The notes: generated from the sequence alone by a model not told the origin. Positions 17,867 to 26,578 are shown, counted from the stretch's first letter. The stretch: 64,000 nucleotides of DNA from Ensifer aridi (GCF_002078505.1 NZ_LUAV01000002.1:447447-511446); one strand, 5' to 3'. Program-made: numbers and translations.

Positions 17867-18771
17867 CTTTTAACGTCGCGTTTCGAGCGCAATCGTTTTG
17901 GTCAGACAGGCCGCATTCAAAACGACGCACGCGTCGGGGGATCTATTGTCAGGATCAATTGAAGCTCCGGTCATTTTTGCCGCGTCAAGGACCGACCGCT
18001 GCGCCGATCGGACGCCAATCGAAGCGAGCTGGTGCCGCAACTGGCATGTCATTTTCGGGCCTCGAATGTACTACGCGCGGACGGTTGCCGAGCAGCGGAT
18101 TTCCAGGCTGTGTTTGGCTTTTGCCGCACCCGTCGGTGTCCAACGCGGACGGTTGGCGCAGAGCCCGGCTGTCCAACTCGCCGATAGCCGTAGTTACGGG
18201 CCGAACGATGCCCCGCCGAGCGCCATAGCAAACCGCCAGGCGGCGAAAGGTTCTGCTGGCGGCAAAAATCTCCTCGGCGGACCGCACGGCCTCGCATACG
18301 CGAGCCTTGTCGCGGATGTCGATGTAGAGCACGCCAGGGATCAATATCGGCAACGTGCTTACGATCGGATCCAGGACCAGGTCGATCGACTGGGGAGTCA
18401 CGCCGTTCAATATGAATGCCACGAGACGGTCTTGGCTAGCCCAATACCCTGCCAGTATCAACTGAACGGGGACAATGCCTTTGGTGTCCGCGATCTCAAT
18501 GACACTTCGCGCGTGCATGCCCGCCGCCCTCATAAGATGCGCCGCGGTGCCTGGGTAGGCACGCGGCGCCGCGCAAGAACGCGTTTAATTCAATATAAAA
18601 AATTCACCTGAGCGCCATATCGATAGTTCCAATGGGCGGATGTTAGCGCCTTCATGGACCGAGCACTATATGCCCATGGATATAGGCTGCGCCTGATGGC
18701 AGACGTGGAGGAAGGCACTGCTCGCAAACGGCAGGAGGTCAAGCGGCGTCACGATGATTTTAGGACAGAGA
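17867..18771. other. Gene-poor stretch before tRNA-Thr
   Basis: About 900 nt with only one low-confidence frame on the minus strand (17985-18518) and a longer but compositionally poor frame on the plus strand. No repeat, rRNA or recognisable protein motif was found apart from the family A repeat at its left edge. It may contain decayed coding sequence; I cannot support more. Confidence 0.4.
17985..18518 (-). CDS. Hypothetical protein, doubtful
   Basis: A 177-residue frame starting MHARSVIEIADTKGIVPVQL, with GAGGGCGGCGGG upstream of the ATG. Its first 100 residues look protein-like, with alternating hydrophobic strands (PILIPGVLYIDI, then ARVCEAVRSAEEIFAA). The last 70 residues are Arg/Pro/Gly-rich and look like frame-shadow sequence. 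I recognise no family. It may be a real small gene truncated by decay, or not coding at all. An overlapping plus-strand frame looks worse. Confidence 0.3.
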   Translation of the reverse strand: MHARSVIEIADTKGIVPVQLILAGYWASQDRLVAFILNGVTPQSIDLVLDPIVSTLPILIPGVLYIDIRDKARVCEAVRSAEEIFAASRTFRRLAVCYGARRGIVRPVTTAIGELDSRALRQPSALDTDGCGKSQTQPGNPLLGNRPRVVHSRPENDMPVAAPARFDWRPIGAAVGP

Positions 18772-18848
18772 TGGTGCCGCTTACGTGACTCGAACACGTG
18801 ACCCCATCATTACGAATGATGTGCTCTACCGACTGAGCTAAAGCGGCC
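18772..18848 (-). tRNA. tRNA-Thr (anticodon CGU)
   Basis: On the minus strand the sequence folds into a tRNA: acceptor GCCGCTT paired with AAGCGGC, D-stem GCTC/GAGC, and anticodon stem CATCA/TGATG around the loop TTCGTAA. The anticodon is CGT, reading ACG. The T-arm is ACGTG-TTCGAGT-CACGT, and CCA is encoded. The linker between acceptor and D-stem reads TTA, one base longer than the usual two. Boundaries include CCA. Confidence 0.95.
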
Positions 18849-18923
18849 CTTGGGCGGTTCCGCGGCAGCCCGCGGAACGAATGTGAGGCGCTGATAAACG
18901 CAAAGCGGCAAGATTTCAAGCCG

Positions 18924-19934
18924 TCAGTTTCGAGAAGTTGAAAATTCCTTCTCCGGCCGAACGTCGCCGTAGCAGCCGAAGCCGAGGCGGGTGCGCGCCG
19001 CGTTGTATTCTCGCTCCAGCCGGTCGACGAGTTGGGCGACGGTGCCGATCTCGCGCACGGCGCCGATTCCCTGGCCGCAGCCCCAGATGTCCTTCCATGC
19101 TTTGGCGCCATCGGTCGCCGTGCTGAAGTCCATCTTGGAAGGGTCCGCCTCCGGCAGATTGTCCGGATCCATGCCGGCCGCACGGATCGACGCTTTGAGA
19201 TAGTTGCCGTGAATGCCGGTGAAATAGTTGGAATAGACGATGTCGGCCGCATTGCTCTCGACGATCATCTGCTTGTAGGCGTCGCTGGCGCGCGCCTCTT
19301 CGGTGGCGATGAGGGGAGAGCCTATATAGGCCATGTCCGCCCCCATGGCCTCGGCGGCGAGGATGGCTCCGCCGGTGGCGATCGCGCCCGAGAGTAGCAG
19401 CGGCCCGTCGAACCACGTGCGTATTTCCTGGACGAGCGCGAAGGGCGAGAGGGTTCCGGCATGTCCGCCGGCACCGGCGGCGACCGCGATCAGCCCGTCG
19501 GCGCCCTTGCGGATCGCGGAACTCGCATGGCGGTTGTTGATTACGTCATGTAGGACAATGCCACCATAGGAATGGATGGCGGCGTTCACCTCCGGTACGG
19601 CGCCGAGCGAGGAGATGACGATCGGCACCTTGTATTTGACGCAGAGCATCAGGTCCTGCTCGAGCCGCGCGTTGGACTTATGCACAATCTGATTGACGGC
19701 GAAAGGAGCCGCCGGCCGGTCGGGGTGCTTGGCGTCGTGGTCGGCGAGCGTTTCGGTGATCTCCGCCAGCCATTCGTCGAGCTGTGATTGCGGCCGAGCG
19801 TTGAGTGCCGGGAAGGCGCCGATGACGCCTGCCTTGCATTGAGCGATCGTCAACGGGGGATGCGAGACGATGAAAAGCGGCGCGCCGACAACCGGCAATC
19901 TCGTCTTTCCGGAAAGAATTGGCGGCAACGACAT
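18924..19934 (-). CDS. Nitronate monooxygenase (2-nitropropane dioxygenase family)
   Basis: A 336-residue FMN-dependent TIM-barrel enzyme that oxidises alkyl nitronates such as propionate-3-nitronate to carbonyl compounds and nitrite. Family features are the N-terminal RLPVVGAPLFIVS, the GGHAGTLSPFALV phosphate-binding loop, and LLLSGAIATGGAILAAEAMGAD followed by YIGSPLIATEEA. No clear partner gene is adjacent. A perfect-arm palindrome lies 20 nt upstream of the start. The same palindrome precedes the beta-oxidation operon at 50151, suggesting co-regulation with acyl-CoA catabolism. Substrate assignment is by family only. Confidence 0.92.
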   Translation of the reverse strand: MSLPPILSGKTRLPVVGAPLFIVSHPPLTIAQCKAGVIGAFPALNARPQSQLDEWLAEITETLADHDAKHPDRPAAPFAVNQIVHKSNARLEQDLMLCVKYKVPIVISSLGAVPEVNAAIHSYGGIVLHDVINNRHASSAIRKGADGLIAVAAGAGGHAGTLSPFALVQEIRTWFDGPLLLSGAIATGGAILAAEAMGADMAYIGSPLIATEEARASDAYKQMIVESNAADIVYSNYFTGIHGNYLKASIRAAGMDPDNLPEADPSKMDFSTATDGAKAWKDIWGCGQGIGAVREIGTVAQLVDRLEREYNAARTRLGFGCYGDVRPEKEFSTSRN

Positions 19935-19954
19935 CGAAAATTCTCCATCGCATC

Positions 19955-19978
19955 TTTGACGTTTGCGTAAACGTCAAA
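19955..19978. promoter_or_regulatory. 24-nt palindromic operator upstream of nitronate monooxygenase
   Basis: Perfect 10-nt arms, TTTGACGTTT and AAACGTCAAA, separated by GCGT. An identical 24-nt sequence is at 50266-50289. The centre is 32 nt upstream of the start codon, where a repressor or MerR-type activator could act. The arm resembles published LiuR (MerR family) motifs for branched-chain and fatty-acid catabolism as I remember them; that match is inference. Confidence 0.7.
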
Positions 19979-20209
19979 ACAAATAGCAGCAACGGAGGCG
20001 CTTGCCTACTGCGTCATTGGCCGCGAGGCCTATATTTTCCCCGAGGAACAACGACCGATCACGCCACCGGACTTGCAGATTCAGAAAGCAGCAGTTACCC
20101 AATCCTTAACAAAAGCAACGGCGTGTGGCGGTCGGCGGCGGGCCATACCCGCGGGAAGTTCGAAAGCACCTTGCCGCAGCCGGAAGGCTTTCGCGCAGAA
20201 GGATTTGAT

Positions 20210-21370
20210 GTGAGCGGACTCGAGACTGCGATCAGGAATGCACTGGAACGGTCGGACCGGAGCAATGCGGAGATCCGCGCGCGCATCTATCAGTCGGCGC
20301 GCCAGGCACTGGAAAACGGTTTGCAGAAGCAGCAGATCGAGGATCCGGACGTCATCGCGCGGCAACGGCATCGTCTCGAAGCCATCATCCACGCTATCGA
20401 AACGGAAGAACGCGCCGCCTTGAAGGCGCGCGCTGCGGCCACTCCGGTCGTAAATCTCGGAGATGCAACGCCAAAGGGCGAAGCCGCCGAGCGCGCCTCA
20501 GTCGCCGCCCAGGTCTCCGAGCGGCGGGAGCCGGAATTCAAGGCCGACAGGCGCGCTCCGGCGCAGGCGGAGGGGGGGCTTGGAGGCTTGCGTGCCGAGC
20601 GCGATGGCGCCCTTGGCTCGGCGCGGCCCGCCGCCGAAGGCGGAAGAGCCGATGATCCCGGCAGGAGCGGCGCCTCAGCGCCCGATCTTGGCGTCACGGA
20701 CAAACGACCGCCCAAGCGCAAACGCGGTCGTCTTCTTTCTTACGCCATGGTCGTTGCGACGCTCGTGGCGGCGGCGGGGGCCGCCGTCTGGTGGGTCCAG
20801 ACCAATGATCTCCTCAAGCCACTGTCCGACACAAATGTCGCCAATCCGCCGGCGACGGTGGAGTCGGAGGATTTCAGCGGCGGCGCAGGCTTGCAGACGC
20901 TTCGGGCGCAGGATGGTTTTACCGGCGATTGGCTGGAGGTTTTCATGCCGACGGACGTCGCGGCGGTCAAGCCTGGTCCCCGCGCGAAAGCGGACCCGTT
21001 CGACGAGGACGGCGGCGAGCGCCTGCGGCTGACGTCGGCGGTGGCGACGAAGGACGGCGACGTGGCGATCGAGATTCCGGTCGATGCCCTCGAGCAACTC
21101 TCGGGTAAATCCTCGACGCTCGCCCTGACGGTGCAGGCGACGCCGGGCAAGACCACGGAATTCGCCGTCGAGTGCGAGTTCTCGACGCTTGGCGACTGCG
21201 GCCGTCACCGTTTCACGGCGCATGACGAGCGGCTGGACATGCTGTTCAAGGTCAGTTTCGATCGCAAGCCTGCTCCGAACAGCCCTGGAAGGCTCGTGAT
21301 CAACAGCGACGTCAGCGGCACCGGCAACAGCCTGGACCTTTTTGCGATCCGTGTGTTGCCGGGCGAATGA
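20210..21370 (+). CDS. Conserved hypothetical single-span membrane protein
   Basis: With the GTG start at 20210 (GAAGGA 6 nt upstream) this is 386 residues. The N-terminal half starts MSGLETAIRNALERSDRSNA, then is helical and charged with an Ala/Arg/Gly-rich low-complexity stretch. A basic KRPPKRKRGR segment precedes one membrane helix (MVVATLVAAAGAAVWWV). The C-terminal half is predicted periplasmic, with a possible beta-sandwich fold (FAVECEFSTLGDCGRHRF). I recognise no catalytic motif. The open frame extends upstream to 19919, overlapping the operator at 19955-19978, so an upstream start is unlikely. It is followed by the oppositely oriented ppk2. Confidence 0.7.
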   Translation: MSGLETAIRNALERSDRSNAEIRARIYQSARQALENGLQKQQIEDPDVIARQRHRLEAIIHAIETEERAALKARAAATPVVNLGDATPKGEAAERASVAAQVSERREPEFKADRRAPAQAEGGLGGLRAERDGALGSARPAAEGGRADDPGRSGASAPDLGVTDKRPPKRKRGRLLSYAMVVATLVAAAGAAVWWVQTNDLLKPLSDTNVANPPATVESEDFSGGAGLQTLRAQDGFTGDWLEVFMPTDVAAVKPGPRAKADPFDEDGGERLRLTSAVATKDGDVAIEIPVDALEQLSGKSSTLALTVQATPGKTTEFAVECEFSTLGDCGRHRFTAHDERLDMLFKVSFDRKPAPNSPGRLVINSDVSGTGNSLDLFAIRVLPGE

Positions 21371-21385
21371 CGCGGGCGCAGCCGA

Positions 21386-22288
21386 TCACTTGAGGAAGCC
21401 CGGTCCGGAGCCGACGATCTTGTGGTCGACCTCGCCGATCGCCGCCTTGTCCTTGCCGTCGTAGTCGAGGCTCTTGAGTATGTGGCGGATCAGGTTGATC
21501 CGGGCGCGGCGCTTGTCATTGCCGCGGATGACGGTCCAAGGCGCGTGTTCCGTATGTGTTTCCTTCAGCATCCGGTCGCGCTTCTCGGTGTAGTCGTCCC
21601 ACTTGTTCAATGCCGCGATATCCATGGGCGACAGCTTCCAGATCTTCAGCGGATCGTGGCGACGGTCATGGAACCGCTTCAATTGCATCTCCCGGCCGAT
21701 GTTTATCCAGAACTTGAAGAGATGGATGCCGTCGTCGACGATCATCTTTTCGAAGCGTGGCGCCTGCTTGAGAAAATGCTCGTACTGCTCCGGCGTGCAG
21801 AAGCCCATGACCGGTTCCACGCCGGCGCGGTTGTACCAGGAGCGGTCGAAAAGGACGAATTCGCCGGCCGTCGGAAAGGTCGCCACATAGCGCTGGAAAT
21901 ACCATTGGCCGCGTTCCGTCTCCGTGGGTTTGGTAAGCGCGACAGTGCGTGCCGAGCGGGGATTCATGTAGGCCGTGGTCGCGTGGATGGCGCCGCCCTT
22001 GCCGGCCGCGTCGCGTCCTTCGAACACCGCCATCACCCGTTTTCCGGTCGCCTGCAGCCAGAACTGGACCTTGACCAATTCGATCTGCAGCCTCGTCAGC
22101 GTCTCCTCGTATTCCTCCTCGCTGAGCTTTTTCTCGTAAGGGTAGTCGTCCGAGTCGAAGGCCGCGTCGTCGATCCATTTCGGCAATTCTGGGTCGTCGA
22201 CGTCGAAGACGCGGGTCTTGCCGCCGATATTCAATTCGACCGCCCGACTTTCAGGCTTTGCCGCGGCAGGTGCTTCCTCGAGTGCCAT
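21386..22288 (-). CDS. ppk2: Polyphosphate kinase 2 (PPK2)
   Basis: A 300-residue class I PPK2, which uses polyphosphate to phosphorylate NDPs to NTPs, or the reverse. It carries the Walker A motif [12 protein letters not shown] (residues 90-101), the PRSARTVAL region, and the Walker B/lid motif [11 protein letters not shown] (residues 146-156). [16 protein letters not shown] and IWKLSPMDI are also typical. The ATG at 22288 has AAGGAA upstream. It is divergent from phoR and 1.7 kb from the pst genes. A link to phosphate storage is therefore natural, but no clear Pho box precedes it. Confidence 0.93.
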   Translation of the reverse strand: MALEEAPAAAKPESRAVELNIGGKTRVFDVDDPELPKWIDDAAFDSDDYPYEKKLSEEEYEETLTRLQIELVKVQFWLQATGKRVMAVFEGRDAAGKGGAIHATTAYMNPRSARTVALTKPTETERGQWYFQRYVATFPTAGEFVLFDRSWYNRAGVEPVMGFCTPEQYEHFLKQAPRFEKMIVDDGIHLFKFWINIGREMQLKRFHDRRHDPLKIWKLSPMDIAALNKWDDYTEKRDRMLKETHTEHAPWTVIRGNDKRRARINLIRHILKSLDYDGKDKAAIGEVDHKIVGSGPGFLK

Positions 22289-22461
22289 CCATCTTCCTTC
22301 CGCTCGCTGGATTTCTCCGGAGGAGGCCATAATTGCATTGCGGATTCAAGCATGTCGTGAAAATCATGTCATGAAGCACCGCTATCTCTCTGCCTTCATG
22401 GCCGGAGCGAGGCAGGGTCGCGAGGTGGTCTCCTCGCCGCCCCCATCCGCCGGTCGCGTCG

Positions 22462-23772
22462 ATGGTCCGGAAGCATTACGGCAACGTCATTGGGTCGGGA
22501 GACGGCAGATTGAGCGACGAGGGTATTGTGTTGGATGGCGCGAAGGTGTTCTGGCGAACCCTGCTGCCGAGGCTGAAGGCCGAACGCTGGGTTCTCGGCC
22601 TGTCCGTCGTGCTTGCGGTTCTCGCCGGCTTCGCGGGCATTCACGTGCTGGCCATTCTGCCCTTCTGGATCGTTCTCGTCGCGGCCGTCCTCAACCGGAG
22701 CGCGCCGGTGGCGCAGCCGGTGCCTGAGGCAGCGCCGGCCACGGTCGAGAAGTCGATGGACCCGCTGATCCCGGTGCTGAACGCACTCGACATGCCAGTG
22801 ATCGTCGTCGCGGCCGACGAAACCGTCCTCTTCCAGAATCTGGCCGCCGAGAAGGCCTTCGGGACCATTCCGAAAGACACCTACCTTTCCGCCCGCGTGC
22901 GCTCGCCCGGCATTCTCGACATGGTGCGCGAGACCATTGCGACGGGCAAGATCAATCAGATCGAACATACCGAGCGCCTGCCTTCGGATGCGATCTATGT
23001 CGTTCGCGTTGCGCCGGCCGACACAGGAGACGAAGGGCCGGCCCAGCGCGTCTTCCTGCTCACCTATCGCGACATCTCGCAGGCCCGCCGCATCGATCGG
23101 ATGCGGTCCGACTTCGTCGCCAATGCCAGCCATGAGCTGCGCACGCCGCTGGCATCGCTGCGCGGTTTCATCGAGACGCTGCAGGGGCCGGCCCGGAACG
23201 ACCCGAAGGCGCAGGAGAAATTCTTCGCGATCATGCACGAGCAGGCCACCCGCATGAGCCGGCTCGTCGATGATCTCCTGTCGCTGTCGCGGCTCGAATT
23301 GAAGTCGCACATCGCCCCGGACGACACCGTCGACCTCGTTCCGCTGCTCGGGCATGTGCGCGACAGTCTCGCGCCGCTTGCGCGCGAGCTCGACGTGACG
23401 ATCGCGCTCGACGTGCCCGACGCGCCTGTCTTCGTCCAAGGAGATCGTGACGAACTGGTCGAGGTCTTTGAGAATCTGATCGAGAACGCCTGCAAATATG
23501 GCCAGGAAGGCAAGAGGGTCGATGTGCGGCTGACCGGCGGCGAGGGCCATCAGGCGGAGGTGACGGTCAAGGATCATGGCCCGGGTATCCCGGCCGAGCA
23601 CGTGCCGCGGATTACTGAGCGTTTCTATCGGGTTAACGTCGAGGCGAGCCGCTCGAAAAAAGGGACGGGCCTGGGACTTGCCATCGTAAAGCATATTCTT
23701 ACCCGCCATCGCGCGCGGCTGCTCATTCATTCCGAAGTCGGCAAAGGTACGATTTTTACCGTGCGCTTCTGA
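22462..23772 (+). CDS. phoR: Phosphate regulon sensor histidine kinase PhoR
   Basis: A 436-residue kinase. Hydrophobic segments at roughly residues 43-78 are followed by a PAS-like region (IPVLNALDMPVIVVAADETV), HisKA with NASHELRTPLASLRG (His near residue 224), and HATPase with ENLIENACKYG, VKDHGPGIP and KGTGLGLAIVKHIL. It heads the pstSCAB-phoU-phoB block, which fixes its identity as PhoR. The start is uncertain: ATG 22462 has no ribosome site. TTG 22510 has GGGAG 8 nt upstream and would give 420 residues. The stop region carries an extra copy of a Pho-type 11-mer. Confidence 0.92.
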   Translation: MVRKHYGNVIGSGDGRLSDEGIVLDGAKVFWRTLLPRLKAERWVLGLSVVLAVLAGFAGIHVLAILPFWIVLVAAVLNRSAPVAQPVPEAAPATVEKSMDPLIPVLNALDMPVIVVAADETVLFQNLAAEKAFGTIPKDTYLSARVRSPGILDMVRETIATGKINQIEHTERLPSDAIYVVRVAPADTGDEGPAQRVFLLTYRDISQARRIDRMRSDFVANASHELRTPLASLRGFIETLQGPARNDPKAQEKFFAIMHEQATRMSRLVDDLLSLSRLELKSHIAPDDTVDLVPLLGHVRDSLAPLARELDVTIALDVPDAPVFVQGDRDELVEVFENLIENACKYGQEGKRVDVRLTGGEGHQAEVTVKDHGPGIPAEHVPRITERFYRVNVEASRSKKGTGLGLAIVKHILTRHRARLLIHSEVGKGTIFTVRF

Positions 23773-23822
23773 CATAAAAGCGCGGCCAAATATTGGAACG
23801 CGTAGAAATTATAAGCATCTTC

Positions 23823-23866
23823 AATGACATAGGTTGTCATAAATGTTTCATGAAACTGACATAAAA
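23823..23866 (+). promoter_or_regulatory. Pho box array upstream of pstS
   Basis: Four tandem 11-nt units: AATGACATAGG, TTGTCATAAAT, GTTTCATGAAA and CTGACATAAAA. The 7-nt cores with 4-nt AT spacers match the PhoB-binding direct repeats known as the Pho box. It lies 95 nt upstream of the pstS ATG. The unit CTGACATAAAA recurs exactly at 23769-23779, overlapping the phoR stop. PhoB activation of pst under phosphate limitation is the expected outcome. Confidence 0.85.
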
Positions 23867-23961
23867 GCTGTAGCCATCGGCGGCTAACTAGGGCAGCCGA
23901 TCATACGGCGAGCGCAGGAACCTCTAGCGCACCAACACAAGCCCTTTCCGGGAGAACATCT

Positions 23962-24996
23962 ATGAAAGCTCTTAAACTCACTGTAGCGGCGCTGGTCGCA
24001 TCCGCCGCGTTCGCGGGTGCCGCAGCGGCTCGCGACCAGGTTCAGGTCGCCGGCTCCTCCACCGTTCTTCCTTACGCAAAGATCGTCGCCGAGAGCTTCG
24101 GCGAGGCTTTCCCTGACTTCAAGACCCCGGTCGTCGAATCCGGTGGCTCTTCGGCTGGCCTCAAGGAATTCTGCAAGGGCGTCGGCGAAGACACGATCGA
24201 CATCGCCAATTCCTCGCGCAAGATCAAGGACAGCGAAGTCGAGGCCTGCAAGGCCGCCGGCGTGACCGAAATCCAGGAAATCAAGATCGGTTATGACGGC
24301 ATCGTCTTCGCAACGGACGCCGGCAATGCCGACCTCGCCCTGAAGCCGGAGCAGCTCTACAAGGCGCTCGCCGCCGAAGTCGTCGTCGACGGCAAGCTCG
24401 TCGCCAACCCCCACAAGAAGTGGTCGGAAGTCGACGCTTCGCTTCCGGACGCCGAAATCGCCGCCTATATCCCGGGCGAGAAGCACGGCACGCGTGAAGT
24501 ATTCGAAGAGAAGATCCTCGCCGCAGGCTGCAAGGACGCCGGCGCTCTGGACGTCATCAAGGCTGCCGTCAGCGACGAGAAGCAGCAGCACAGCAAGTGC
24601 GTCGCGGTTCGCAAGGACGGCATGGCTGTCGATATCGACGGCGACTACACCGAAACGCTTGCGCGCATCGCTTCCAACAAGACCGGCATCGGCGTCTTCG
24701 GCCTTTCGTTCTACGAAAACAACGCCGACAAGCTGAAGGTCGCGACCGTCAATGGCGTCGTTCCCTCCACCGAAACGATCGCTTCCGGTGAATATCCGGT
24801 TTCCCGTCCGCTGTTCTTCTACGTGAAGAAGGCTCACCTCGGCGTGATCCCGGGTCTCAAGGAATATGTCGAATTCTTCATCGACGACCAGATGATCGGC
24901 CCGGACAGCCCGCTCGCCGACTACGGCCTGGTTGCGGCTCCGGACGCCGAGCGTGAAGAAATCCGCAAGTCTTTCGAAGCCGGTAACATGCTCTGA
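23962..24996 (+). CDS. pstS: Phosphate ABC transporter substrate-binding protein PstS
   Basis: A 344-residue periplasmic phosphate-binding protein. Its signal peptide is MKALKLTVAALVASAAFAGA with cleavage near AAA-RDQ. The mature N-terminus VQVAGSSTVLPYAKIVAESF and the region SGGSSAGLKEFCKGV hold the phosphate-binding Ser/Thr loops, and HGTREVFEEKIL is also present. A GGGAG site precedes the ATG. It is first in the pstSCAB operon, directly behind the Pho box array. A GC-rich dyad follows the stop at about 25005-25035 (CCGGCGCGG/CGCCGGG) and may stabilise the pstS mRNA end. Confidence 0.95.
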   Translation: MKALKLTVAALVASAAFAGAAAARDQVQVAGSSTVLPYAKIVAESFGEAFPDFKTPVVESGGSSAGLKEFCKGVGEDTIDIANSSRKIKDSEVEACKAAGVTEIQEIKIGYDGIVFATDAGNADLALKPEQLYKALAAEVVVDGKLVANPHKKWSEVDASLPDAEIAAYIPGEKHGTREVFEEKILAAGCKDAGALDVIKAAVSDEKQQHSKCVAVRKDGMAVDIDGDYTETLARIASNKTGIGVFGLSFYENNADKLKVATVNGVVPSTETIASGEYPVSRPLFFYVKKAHLGVIPGLKEYVEFFIDDQMIGPDSPLADYGLVAAPDAEREEIRKSFEAGNML

Positions 24997-25093
24997 TCAA
25001 GACAGGTCCCGGCGCGGCGTTCCGCTGCGCCGGGACAGGCATTCATTCGATTTTGCCGGCGGCTTTTGATGGTCCCGCCGCGGAGACGTGCCG

Positions 25094-26578
25094 ATGAGTA
25101 CTTCGCTCCTTCTCCTAATCATTGTTGTGATTGGTTTCATTGCTTTTTTTGCCGGTCGAGCCCGTTCGTTCGCCCAATCAGGCGGCAAGCTCGCCAACTT
25201 GCATTCCCTGCCCGGATACCACGGCAGCTATGTTGTCATTTGGGCTACGCTGCCCGCCGTTCTCGTGCTCGCCGCATGGCTGATCGCTTCGCCGTTCTAC
25301 ATCGATTCCGCCGTTCGTTCGGCCCTTCCGGACTCAGTCCAGAGCCAGGGCGCAGCAACCGTTCAGCTCGCGCTCGGCCAGGTGAAGTCCGTTGCCCTTG
25401 GCCTCGACCGGCTGAGTGCAGCGGACATCGCGGCGATCGAGAATGGATCGGCCAATCTGCGCGAGACGCTAGCCGCCAAGGGCGTGGCGCTTGCCGGTGA
25501 AGGCGAGCACTACATGGTCGCGGCCGCCCAGCAGTTCAATTCGATGCGGCTTTATAGCCGCTGGCTGATGAGCGCCGTCGTGCTCATCGTCTCTGTTGCC
25601 GGCGGATTCTATGCGATCCGCAACATCGCCATCCGTTTCCGCGCTCGCAATCAGGTGGAGCGTGTCATCCTCGCTTCGCTCATTGTCGCCTCGTCCATCG
25701 CCATCCTGACGACGATCGGCATCATCGGCTCGATGCTGTCGGAGGCCGGCCGCTTCTTCAGCATGGTGTCGCCAACGGAATTCTTCTTCGGCACGGTCTG
25801 GGATCCTCGCTTCGCGGCGGCCGGCAACGAGGGCGCCTCGGGCCAGTTCGGGCTGTTGCCGCTTCTCGGCGGCACCATCTACATCGCCTTCGTCGCGATG
25901 CTCTTTGCCGTGCCCATCGGCCTCTTCGCCGCCATCTACATGGCTGAATACGCGAGCCCCCGGCTGCGTTCGACCGCAAAGCCGCTTCTGGAGGTGCTCG
26001 CGGGCATCCCGACGATCGTCTACGGCTTCTTCGCACTCGTGACGGTCGGTCCATTCCTGCGCGATATCTCGACGCAACTGAACGGCCTTATTACTGGCAA
26101 CTACCAGAACTTCATCCAAGCGCAGAGCGTCGTCACCGCCGGCATCGTCATGGGCATTATGCTCATTCCATTCGTGTCGTCGTTGTCCGATGATATCATC
26201 ACCCAGGTGCCGCGTGCGCTGCGCGACGGTTCGCTCGGCCTCGGCGCGACGCGCTCGGAGACGGTTAAGAAGGTCATTCTGCCCGCAGCATTGCCCGGCA
26301 TCGTTGGCGCGCTGTTGCTGACCGCGTCGCGCGCGGTCGGCGAGACGATGATCGTCGTGCTTGCCGCCGGCGTTGCGGCGCGCATGCAACTGAATCCCTT
26401 CGAGCCGATGACGACGGTGACCGTCAAGATCGTGCATCAGTTGACGGGTGACCTCGAGTTCACGTCGCCACAGACGCTCGTTGCCTTCGCGCTCGGCATC
26501 ACGCTCTTCGTCATCACGCTCTGCCTCAACATCTACGCGCTCTACATCGTGCGCAAATATCGGGAACAGTACGAATGA
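25094..26578 (+). CDS. pstC: Phosphate ABC transporter permease PstC
   Basis: A 494-residue permease, longer than the E. coli protein (319). An N-terminal extension with two or more spans precedes the BPD_transp_1 domain (from about residue 255). The domain contains YIAFVAMLFAVPIGLFAAIY, EVLAGIPTIVYGFFAL and the EAA loop region RDGSLGLGATRSETVKKVIL. The reading frame is intact. I recall that the S. meliloti Rm1021 laboratory strain carries a pstC frameshift; this sequence does not show one. GTG 25088 is an alternative start. The stop overlaps the pstA start (ATGA). Confidence 0.94.
   Translation: MSTSLLLLIIVVIGFIAFFAGRARSFAQSGGKLANLHSLPGYHGSYVVIWATLPAVLVLAAWLIASPFYIDSAVRSALPDSVQSQGAATVQLALGQVKSVALGLDRLSAADIAAIENGSANLRETLAAKGVALAGEGEHYMVAAAQQFNSMRLYSRWLMSAVVLIVSVAGGFYAIRNIAIRFRARNQVERVILASLIVASSIAILTTIGIIGSMLSEAGRFFSMVSPTEFFFGTVWDPRFAAAGNEGASGQFGLLPLLGGTIYIAFVAMLFAVPIGLFAAIYMAEYASPRLRSTAKPLLEVLAGIPTIVYGFFALVTVGPFLRDISTQLNGLITGNYQNFIQAQSVVTAGIVMGIMLIPFVSSLSDDIITQVPRALRDGSLGLGATRSETVKKVILPAALPGIVGALLLTASRAVGETMIVVLAAGVAARMQLNPFEPMTTVTVKIVHQLTGDLEFTSPQTLVAFALGITLFVITLCLNIYALYIVRKYREQYE

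Noticed and set aside
17898..18611. 237-residue plus-strand frame before tRNA-Thr
   Set aside because: Composition is irregular, it overlaps the more plausible minus-strand frame, and it has no ribosome site or recognised motif.
22345..22385. Pho box candidate upstream of ppk2
   Set aside because: The repeated CATGTC units are 14 nt apart rather than 11 and lack the AT spacers, so I did not call a PhoB site.
23823..23866. Tandem 11-mers as a CRISPR-like array
   Set aside because: The units are 11 nt without spacers and match the Pho box; there are no cas genes in the window.
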